64,000 nucleotides of DNA from assembly GCA_024305405.1 (NCBI GenBank), contig JAKNDB010000079.1:1546001-1610000 (forward strand), given 5' to 3'. The notes under the pieces were generated by a model. The model was given only the letters and a program-made list of their open reading frames with translations, ran no database searches and was not told where the DNA came from. The DNA is from Dirofilaria immitis (taxonomy: Eukaryota > Nematoda > Chromadorea > Rhabditida > Onchocercidae). The number at the start of each line of letters is the position of its first letter. The stretch's first letter is position 1. Shown here piece by piece: positions 54,147-64,000 of this stretch. The position numbers and the translations under genes were made by a program.

Positions 54147-54278
54147 AATTTCAAAAAGGAATTCGAAAAGTGGCAGCAGTTCATCAGCGGTACATCGATC
54201 TAACATCTGCTCCTGTTTTACGGGATTTTAAAAAGCCAAGATCAGCTGTAATTATATTTGTGATCGGGAAAGGTTATG
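54147..54278 (+). other. candidate upstream exon of the headcase-like gene
   Basis: Flanked by a good acceptor (CTTTTTAG) and a good donor (G before GTTAGT). One frame is open throughout (AAVHQRYIDLTSAPVLRDF and onward); another gives a Ser-rich string (KSGSSSSAVHRSN) but stops. I cannot assign either to a known domain. It could be an internal exon of the headcase-like gene or of an unseen one. Confidence 0.35.
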
Positions 54279-56818
54279 GTTAGTTTTAATTTTGATTAAG
54301 TTTTTTTTATTTTTCAATCTCATTGTTCTATTCATAGATTGGCTTCAATATTATTGCAAAAAATAAAATGAAAAGGAAATTCATCTAGGAGCTCCTGAAG
54401 TAGCCAGAGGAAATCCCGCTTTTCCGATGCTTAATGATTTTATTGTATATAATGTCTAGCCGCATTTACTTTAAACTAATAATAATATTACTTGCCGGAA
54501 GATAAGCATTTTCGAATTATTTGCGTATTTATCCCAATTAATACTACTGCTGCTGCTGCCTTTTAGAGATTTAAGTGTTTATTGAAGTTTTCCAATAAGT
54601 ATTAGAATTTGTACTTTTTAAAACAAAACTTAACCTTCTATTTATCATTAATTTCTGTCGGCTGTTCTCTTCATAATGAGAAATGAAAGAAAACTAAAGT
54701 ACAGTTTTGCGTTGTAGAAATTTCTTCAAATTTATGCCAATATTTTGTTCCATTAGCCAATTTGATGAGTACACATCAAATTGGCATCTTTAGTGTTGTC
54801 GAATAAAATAAGAACATTTTTATTTGTTAATTTTAAGAAAATTTAAACAAAACAGGAATTGCATCAAAAAAACGGCAACTTTTTACTACATTTATACAAT
54901 TTAGTAAGTTGATAAGTCGACGGAAACAGGATTTGAACTTTTGTTGCTGAATTGCTATTTGGAATAAACATTTCTTTTTGTGTGAAATTTACTTGCACTT
55001 TCTTAGAAGAATGATATATAAACGAGAATATTAGCTGTTTATTTCTGCAAGAAGAAAAAAAAAACAAAACAAAACAAAGTTTTAAAGTTCTTGGATGAAT
55101 GATATAGCTTTTGAGATGTTTAAGATAAATGATTTCATCTTCTTAAATATCAACTGAATATAGAATTTGTTATCTTGAATGGCATTTATTTCCCACTTAA
55201 CTGTCTCTTTGATTACGAAATCTTTTTTGTTTCAAATAAATTTTAAAAAATCAGGGTTTTAATTCTCTTAGTGAAATTCTTATCTTTTCCGCTGGAATTG
55301 CAACTTAGATTCGTAACTTTCAGCATAAGGATTGACTTGAAGGACTGAGCGGTCGGTCTGTAAGGTGGAGTGAATATGGTTTGATCCATGCAGTGTGACA
55401 CTGATGCTCAAAAATTATTAATGAAACTTGGCTAGTGTTCCAACTGTCCTTTTTGAATCATTCAAAAACAATTAAGGATTATTTCCTTGCTTTGATAAGT
55501 TTGAAATTTCAATAAAAACAAATAACGTTCTAGAAAGCAACAGTAAGATGATTAATCATATTGGACGATATTATGTCACATTCTGCTGAATTACTTCAAT
55601 ACTTTACACTTACTCTGTATGAATCTATAAATGTTTGAAGAGTATACGAACATTTTTATGTACGAAATAATTTTCCAGTCTTGCTTTTCTCGAGATGGTG
55701 CTTTCACATCTGCTTCCTTTGATATTCTAAACTAAAAGTTCATTACGTTGCATAACATCGTGAAGGTATGACAGTTTTGATTCATCGTCAATTTTTCTAC
55801 GGATATCTGTCAGTAGTTTATTTATTTATTACTTCTTTCTATTGTCCTTATGTAAGTATGTTTGCTTTCATATAGAGAAATCGTAATTTGAAGTTATCCT
55901 TTTTGAATATTTGTATATTTTCAAACATATGAAATAATGGATTTTAGGATTCAGATGACCTGAAATGAACACATACACATATGATGCATAAAGAAAAACA
56001 AACAAATAAGCACATCAGACATGAAAGCTTTGATTTTGTCAAATTTAAATTGGAATGAATTCTATTGACGGAAACAGTATGCTCGACATTATCTTTTGTC
56101 CGATTAGCTGTTGACAGCTTAGAGGGTAGCGGGTAACATATTTTCATTCGGCCTTGTGCGAAAGTTGATAAATAATAGGTTGTCAAGAAAAAGAGAAACA
56201 AACTACAATTGCTTATGGATGAATGCCATCGGAAAAGATGGCGAAGAAAGAGTGATTGGCCAAACTACAGCCTTTCTAATCAGCCTATCCATATGTTTAT
56301 ACATCAACAACATCCATATTCAATATATAAAATAGATGGAGGAGGGAAAGATTCACTTTTTGCTTACATCTGAGTCTTTTATGTTATATTTGTTTCCTTT
56401 AGTTGAATTGCTAAATCTAAAAGCGATAATTTATTGAACTGCTCTATATCATCTGGAAGATTATGAAAAAGTTTCGGACCAGTTTGGTTCATTTTATTGT
56501 TCATTGTTGGGAAACGGATAAATTTGAGTGAAAACTGACCATTATTAGGAATAGAGATAAAGTTGAATGAAATTGAAATTGTGAAATTAAGTTGATTTAA
56601 AAAAAATAATTTATTGGACCGATTTGTATCAGATGACGAAGTTTTAGACCAGCTTTAATGCATATCCATTGTAAGTGTCCATTATGTTTATATATTTATC
56701 AAATTTTAATAATGAAATATTTCTTCAAGATATTTCATAAAATGCTTTCTTCATATATATTTTATTTATAGTGCTTAGTTTTTCTGCAATTCTAGCGCTA
56801 TAAGCTCTCTGTTTGTAG
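54279..56818. other. probable intron or intergenic stretch
   Basis: AT-rich sequence with no recognised exon. If the candidate exon at 54147-54278 is real, this is an intron of 2.5 kb. Confidence 0.35.
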
Positions 56819-58469
56819 GTTTTCGAAACGCCAGAAACGGAATTTCGAAACCGAATTGGCTCTCGTGACGAGAAAGTAATTGTACGAGAAGGCTCTATCA
56901 GTAATGATTCGAAAATACGCTCAGCTTTGACGAGTGCTTTGGCTAAGAAAAATGGCGAAAAATATAACTTTTTGAAGATGAACAGGTGTAAACCATTTTG
57001 TTTACTCAAAAGAATTTAGCATCACGGTGATAGGAATTCAAATGAGTTGTAAAAAAGAAATAGAGATACGAAATATGAAGTGAGAGAGTAGTGGATGGAT
57101 TGGGGTGATTTAAGAATTTTTTTTAATGTGTTGAATATGGATGCTGATACACAAACAGATTAGCTTGAAGTGATTTTTGAAATAGCTGAAGGTCATCTTT
57201 TATAATTGACCAAAATGATTGTGAAAATTTAAAAGATTTAATTTTCTAAAGTTTTCGTAACTATCTGAATATTTCGTGATGATTTATCAAAGTAATATTA
57301 TCTGCAAAAAATGAAAAAATGAATTGATGTTTTAAAAATTCTCATCTACTCAGTTTTGCCTGTTCATAAAGTTTATAGTTCATAATTTGATAACCAGTGC
57401 ATACAGTGTTGCATTTAAAATATTAATTGTGAAGTTTTCAAAGGCATACCCATTGAATTATGTATCACAGTAATAGTTTAGAGGGAGAGATTATTCGATG
57501 TAATTTTTTTCAAGATGTAGACAATTTTTTATTACAGGTGCGAAAAACGGGTTCAATTTTTGAAAGGCGAAAGGATATGCAGTATGTTAAGGAGGCATTG
57601 CCACGTGCACGTTTAAACGGTTTTCATATAAAGATAGGTTTAAATTACATTTTTTTATAGGATTTCGATTTTCATTTGTTTTCTTTTTTACATTGATATA
57701 TGAGGAAGTATTTCCTGATCTGAATTCATCAATACGAATAATTTATATGTGATTGCAGTAATTTTATGAATAAATTTGAATAGATTTTATATAGAAGATT
57801 ACTAAATGATTTCGATAAAGCTTATAGTTTGTGAATTTTATAATACCGGTAACATTTAAAAAAGAGAATGAGTGGAAAGTTCAAAATAGTTTTAACAAAC
57901 TAAATTTCAGATGGAAGATGATTGTCCGCAGGGGGTGATGATACAAGATTATCGGTACTTCGTGCCCTCGGAACGCATAATTGTCGAATGGTACCGTGTG
58001 TTTTATGTGAGCAGAAATTTAGTTGTTTATGACAGATATCCGCTCATCGATGGTACCTTCTTTCTTTCGCCAATGCAACACTCTAAAGCTGCTGTCAGCA
58101 TGAAGTTTGAATCCAAGCAAGTTTGCCTTTCTTGAATTCATAATATTCCTTGCTAACTTTTGTTTAGATTTCTGTGAAAGCTTAATCATCAACAGACGTC
58201 TGACTTCTGATGATGATCAAATACATTCTCTTCTGATTTCGATGTGGAATGGAAAAAGAACTTCTCGTTTCAGGACTGGTTATTTACATGCAATTTGTAT
58301 CACATGTATGCATACTGAATGGAAATGTCCTGGTTGTGGTAACAGTGGATGGTTTCTTGGTTCAGCGTTGATTGTAGGAACATTGTATACCTACGATGTT
58401 TTATCGAGTACCACTTGTTGCATACCAGTTTGTAGACATTGCCGTACACTCTCACTTATATGTCCATGA
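56819..58469 (+). CDS. headcase (HECA) family protein, C-terminal half
   Basis: Headcase proteins are cytoplasmic regulators of imaginal/adult cell growth in flies. Exons seen: 56819-56985, 57538-57637, 57911-58116, 58274-58469. Recognisable blocks: GSIFERRKDM, LPRARLNGFHIK, MEDDC, CVLCEQKF, VYDRYPLIDGTFFLSP, YLHAICITC, CPGCGNSGWF, GTLYTYDVLSSTTCC and CRHC; the Cys pairs look metal-binding. The human VYDRFPL.DGT.FLSP and GTMYTYDIL segments line up. One base is missing at 57543-57547 (A run) and one at 57931-57935 (G run); one more frame change lies near 58012-58018, and the join of the second and third exons (57637 to 57911) is out of phase and unsolved. The third intron has a GC donor. The family's Cys-rich N-terminal domain was not found, and the C-terminus is about 40 residues shorter than human. 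Confidence 0.78.
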
Positions 58470-60846
58470 TGTACAAATGGGATGTAATATTAGGAGCAGT
58501 ATTAAAGAAATAATACTTTGTTATGTCTTGTTAATATGCTATTTGTATGTTTCGATTTTTATGGTTTATGCTTTTAGAATTTCCTTCAAGTAATGGCATG
58601 TTCGGGATTTTGGGTCTCATAGTGAACTTGGCTCCAATTATTTTTCGGCGTAAAATTTTTGATTTCGTGCGATTAAGTGAAATTTTTATTTTGAGAGTGA
58701 AATCTGTTAAAGAAATGGTATACGAAATAATCGTTGATTGGAGAAGTGGTGAAAATCGATTGTCATGAATAGTTCAATGAATTAAAGGTCGCCCTTAAAA
58801 TTGAGGAATACTGTATCGATCATTACTGGTAGTTGTGCATTTGTATTACTCTTTATCACTAAAATATTGCGTGCACCGATCACTTTTCAAAAAAAAAAAG
58901 TGAAAATGGTGATGTCTGTAATTACTTTGTTCATAAATATATAGGCAATGAAACGGAAAATTATGAAAATTAAGTTTTACGGATATGTATAAAATGAAAT
59001 CAAATATGCCTCTCTTCACCTTCATCTACCTCTAATTGTTATTTGTGTCAATGATTTGGTTTCCTTCGTATTACATTGTAGTGTTTTTGGGATGATAGTA
59101 ATTCCTGGATAGAATGTTTCCTGGAAATTCATTCATTCATTCATTTCCTGATTTCTCTCTTTTTTCATTTTTCAATCAAAATGGCAGGAATCGATTCATA
59201 CTGTACATTTGTACTCTTTAATTCCACCTCTTAAGTTTCAGTATTTCCTTTTTTTTTCTCCCTCTGTATACACATCATATGTTTCACTTATTTTCTATAG
59301 ATATTAAATTTGTTTATGAAAAAAAAAAAAAGAAAAAAACGATATTACTGTATAATGCCAGTGATTCAAAATTTTTCGTTAAGACTATTATTTTTCAGAA
59401 GGAAAAGTTCAAAAAATCACAGGTCTCACTATTGTTTCAACAAATTTAAAAACAACATTGTGTACGTGTAAATGTAAATATTATATTTTGAATAAATCAA
59501 CGCGATTGTCTTCCTTATCACCTTACCTACTCTATTGATAAAGTAAATTTGTAATTATCACAGTTTCATTAATTACAGAATCATTCAATTACATTGTTTT
59601 CATCTATACTTAATTGCCTACCTGGAAATCACAGAAAACAAAGCATCTAATAATTTATCTTACTATATTACTCGAAGTCATCTATGAAAATAGAAGGCGA
59701 GAAGTAATCTTTCGCTTTATCTGATGTGATATTGATGTTTTAGTTGAAATGGATCAGTAGCAGTAGTAACATGGATAAGTTGAATCGATCGATCGACGTT
59801 TATCTTGATCTTATTTAATGCCATCCCGTAGTATGAAAAATATTTTTATCTACTAATCCATAAATAGAATGTTTGGAGTGAACAAGTTGCCATTTATTCC
59901 CACTACGTCATTGTTTACTATTTTAAATTTTCATCGCTCACTCACATATTTTGCATGAAAATTGATAGCGAATGATAAGATTTGTTGTACTTTTTAGCAA
60001 GATTTGCAAATCTGATAACATTTTCTTTGAATCAGTCATGAATTTTGCAATGATCTGATAAGAAATGATCATCAAATGAAAGATGCTGAGGGAGGTAACA
60101 AAATGAATTCAATGATTTACGGAAAAAATCATCATTAAAATTTAATTAACTATAGTACTGTATCAATAAATGCTAGGCAGTTTTACTATTGTCATATTGA
60201 TTTCTATTCCTAATTATTTAACATAATACGAGATCGACTGATCTTTTTTCAAAAAAAACCTGACAATATTCATTGATTACTTTTCCCGTAGTATTGATTA
60301 TCACTTGATTATAACCTGATTGATCAGTATGATTTTTAAATCATGTTCCATTCTTGCGTTTTTTTTCAACAACAGAAATCATTCTAGAATTTTGAAATGC
60401 ACAATAGATATATTCAAATTGAGTTTATTCTTTCAAATTTATCACTTTATAAATTTCTCCAAAAAAAAATCATTTCATTGTTTATTTCGTTTTATATTAT
60501 TTTCCAGAATTGATTATCATAATCATATTTATCATCCAGAACGAATCATCATTGTCATATTTCGATCATTAAAATTTCTGAATAGTATACTCTGATAGTA
60601 ATTAAAAGTATGAAATTATACAACTGATAAAGTTGATTAAAGTTTTATGGATGAATAGTTGATAAAATTATATTATTGGAATTGTTGATATCATTTTACA
60701 TTGAACAATCATCAAAAATATCTACTAATGTTATTATATTTTTATAAATTTTGGAAAAGCATAAGGAAAATTTACATTATGCAAGAATTACAGTAGCCAT
60801 TCTCTGTTTCTATAATGTTTATAATAATGATATTGTATCTTTCATC

Positions 60847-60869
60847 ATATATATATATATATATATATA
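60847..60869. repeat. AT dinucleotide repeat
   Basis: About eleven alternating AT units. Confidence 0.9.
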
Positions 60870-61402
60870 ATTTAAAAAAAATTGTAAAATGAAAATAAAA
60901 AATAATTCACGGACTATCGTATTTATTTGAATTTATCAATTGATATTTTAATATGAGCATTGCTAATCAATTTCTATTTTTATCAACTACTTATTAATTG
61001 CTTACTTAAAATCAATTTCTCGAATCAATAATTTTTTTATAATTCAACTTGAAGAATTTTTTTTTGCTTAAAAGGAATTAGCAAGCGCTAGAAATTTTCC
61101 TTCTTCTTTCATTCAATGTACTAAAGTTTCCAACTGTGAACTTTGACCTTTTTTCAGATTTTTATATGATATAATTGGGTAAGATGTTAGTTGCTTGGTT
61201 ATAATGATAGTAAATAGGCTCGTGTTGCTTCTAAATGATTCTTATGAATGATTGATCATATCGGATCAGATCCATAAAATAAGGAAGAAATAAGAAGGTA
61301 AGAAGGATAAGCAGTTCACGGCCTACCTCCTGCTGAGCTCCTCATGTAAATCACCTTTACAATCTCTCATTATTATAATATTTGTCTGTTAATCGGTAAC
61401 AA

Positions 61403-61451
61403 ATCTCTCTCTCTCTCTTTCTACCTATCTCTACCTCTCTCTCTCTCTCTT
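61403..61451. repeat. CT-rich microsatellite
   Basis: Two runs of CT units with a short TTTCTACCTATCTCTAC interruption. Confidence 0.9.
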
Positions 61452-62979
61452 GCTGATTCATATCATTTATCTTACAACTTTATCCCATCTATGATTGCAC
61501 AATTGAATATTCAAAAAGTTGCTTGTTGAACTGATGATTTTCTTGCATTCTGATATTTCAATTGTTGTTAGTAAATTTTACATTTACTGTCAAAAATTCA
61601 ATCGAGAAATTATCATTATCATATCACAAATACTACTACTACTACCTATTATCATCATATTATAGATGTATCAAATTATAAATATTTTTAAGAAGATAGT
61701 TTTGAAAAGAAGAACGATATGATAAATTATTTTACTTACTATATTTTATATCTTTTATAAATTATTAATCATAACTTGGCCAAGAAATGAATTAGTGAAA
61801 ATTTAATTATCAATTCTAAATATAAATATATGTTTTATGAAAGATTTTATGTAATCTAATAACATGCCTTGTTTAATAATATTTTAAGGCGATCAGTTAT
61901 GTTAGCCCAGTAGGTAAAAATCAAACATTAAATGCTAAAAAAACAAACAAATGATTCATCTGGCACAAAATCATCAAAATAAAAAGATCCTAGGAATAAT
62001 ATCGCTAATGCTAGACCTAGAAATATTCGAATTTTTTAATTGTATTCAATAATGAAAAACATTATACATTCTCCCTGATATACCTAGATAGTAAAATATC
62101 ATCATCATCTTCTTCTTACTTATATATTTCTCTCATATATAAATTTCGTTAACTGATTCAATGATTATTCTTCATTTTATATGTTTACCAATACTTACTG
62201 TATGTCCTGAATATTTTATCCATTCTGAATACTTCTAAAAGAAAGTACCATTAGTACTTGACATTAGAACAATAGGATTTAAATGTTTGTGAACAGTGTG
62301 GCAGTGAATAAACAATAGTAGTAATCCTGTTGTGAATGCTTAAGTAAATAAAATTTTTATATATCGATGGATGAAAGTTTTTTCTTCGAGCAACGAAAAA
62401 AAAGATGCATGATGATTGCTGCATGCAAAATAACTTGCACTTGCAGATTTTTTATCCTCTACATATTAGGGATTATATGCATATGCATGTCAAACAATAA
62501 TAATAGGATAAGAAATTCAACTTGCAAAAAAATGTAAAATAATAAGTTAAACTATGGTGGCGTTATTTTGTTTATTGATCGTTGTTTGATCGTAAACAAG
62601 ACTTAGCTAAAGATTTATCTGAAGGTTTTTGAAATTTTTCAAAAATAAATTTATCTTAAAACTTTGAATGGATCTTATGATAACGATATCATCTCTCGTA
62701 ACCTTTCATCTCCTAATAAAATTAGAATCAAAGCAATCGACATTTAAAAGATAATAAGTAAAATATTTGAAATTGTCAAGTGTTTTCTTAAATAAAAAAA
62801 TTGAAATTTTGAATTTGATATGATTTGATAGAGAATTCATAAATTTATATAATATTAAAATATCTCGAGAGAATGAAAGATAAGAATTAACATATTTAAA
62901 GTTCAAAAGCATTCTGGATTTTAGGACTTAAAGAAGAAGCGATCAAAAAAGTTTTATTTAAAGCCATACTTAAACTAAA

Positions 62980-62998
62980 TTATATATATATATATATC
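62980..62998. repeat. TA dinucleotide repeat
   Basis: About nine alternating TA units. Confidence 0.88.
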
Positions 62999-63321
62999 AG
63001 AACTTCGTTTTGGTTTTCTTTTTTCCAACTTTCTTCTAAGGCTAGTTTGTTGATGATGGAGCATGTATTGATGTTTCTTCGATTGCCGGATAATGTTTAT
63101 ATTAGCCAATCCGGAGCTTTTTCAATTCTCACTATTTTTGTTGCATATTTTTGTAAGATTTCGAGACGATAAGAATTCTCCAGGTGACGCCAGCCATTCG
63201 TTTATTTGCTTCTGTGAAACCAAATAATCTTATTTAACTATTCATATGAAAAAGACAAGAAATCATTTCCCTATTTTTGTAATATTTTATTTGAATTTTT
63301 ATTATTAAAATATTGTTAATA

Positions 63322-63434
<113 letters not shown>

Positions 63435-63576
63435 TTGTATTTTCTTCATTCTTATAACATTCATCTGTTTGTTAAAAAAATAATAAATAAATAAATGAGC
63501 TATTTTAGATGAGATTTATGTTTTTTTGTATAGAATTAAAGTTAAATTTAAAATTTAAAATGTTTCAAATTTAAAG

Positions 63577-63646
63577 AGAATTCTAGAACAAAGCACATTT
63601 ATATAAATATAATAAAAAATATAAATGTGCTTTGTTCTAGAATTCT
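63577..63646. repeat. perfect 28-bp inverted repeat
   Basis: Arms 63577-63604 and 63619-63646 are exact reverse complements (core TTCTAGAACAAAGCACATTT) around a 14-base A/T loop. In transcribed RNA it would fold into a long hairpin. Confidence 0.95.
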
Positions 63647-63809
63647 TTTATATAACATTAGTTATAGATTTGAAAATAATCAATCGAGCAATTTATCTTT
63701 AAAAAAAAAAAAAAACAAAAATAAAAATAGAAGCATATTTCTTATCATTTATCAGTTAGATAAGTTATTAATTTTTCGATAATAATCAAAGAATAAATGT
63801 TTTTAAAGA

Positions 63810-63828
63810 TATATATATATATATATAT
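63810..63828. repeat. TA dinucleotide repeat
   Basis: About nine alternating TA units. Confidence 0.88.
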
Positions 63829-64000
63829 AGCATATAATTATTTGTTGAAAATGAACATAAATATCGTTTTTTTTTTTAAGAAACTATAATGAATATTAGC
63901 ATGATGAATGATTATTTCATTGATGAATATCATCAATAGGTAACAAATGATGATTGAAATTATAATAAGATATTGGAACAGGTGAAAAAGGTTGTTTTAG

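Noticed and set aside
54147..54278. P-loop-like string (VIIFVIGKGYG) suggesting an adenylate-kinase domain
   Set aside because: The Gly-x-x-Gly-x-Gly-Lys order is not met and no kinase sequence follows.

Overview
The window is eukaryotic nuclear DNA, about 70% A+T, with compact protein genes split by short introns (mostly 50-800 bases, acceptors mostly TTTCAG or TATAG). The gene content (a MAB-20-type semaphorin, an OCRL-type phosphatase with ASH and RhoGAP-like domains, a headcase protein) and the intron style point to a nematode. A filarial or other spirurid worm is my best guess, but the species cannot be fixed from sequence alone. No bacterial genes, tRNA, rRNA, CRISPR array or complete transposon was seen.

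Layout. Minus strand: a secreted class-2 semaphorin (mab-20-like, 14 exons, 5909 down to 1223) and the 3' four exons of a UBAP1-like ESCRT-I gene (8936 down to 7505). Plus strand: a 21-exon dipeptidyl-peptidase-family gene (13859-30207, first intron 8.8 kb); an hnRNP F/H-type three-RRM protein (31770-35362); a catalytic-domain-only inositol polyphosphate 5-phosphatase (36967-40097); directly after it a full-length OCRL/INPP5B-like paralogue (40865-47218); a SYAP1-like BSD-domain protein (48720-51368); and the 3' exons of a headcase-family gene (56819-58469). Regions 8937-13858, 51369-56818 and 58470-64000 are otherwise gene-poor and carry microsatellites and hairpins.

I rebuilt the exon-intron structures by hand from splice phase and family conservation. 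Three points stand out. (1) Seven of the eight genes carry single-base losses, nearly all in homopolymer runs. Restoring one base gives the conserved frame, and the exon lengths of the two tandem phosphatase genes confirm it. The 2.4-kb dipeptidyl-peptidase coding sequence has none. This looks like sequencing or assembly error, not gene decay. (2) Three introns start with GC instead of GT, all as GCAAGT; one ends exactly before the catalytic serine codon of the peptidase. (3) The peptidase has the N-terminus and overall sequence of the non-enzymatic DPP6/DPP10 channel partners but keeps a complete Ser-Asp-His triad and the substrate-binding double-Glu motif.

There is no evidence of an operon or gene cluster with one joint function, although UBAP1-like and OCRL-like proteins both act on endosomal membranes. 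I found no wholly new system; the best leads are the tandem phosphatase pair, the GC-AG introns and the active-site-intact DPP6/10-like protein.
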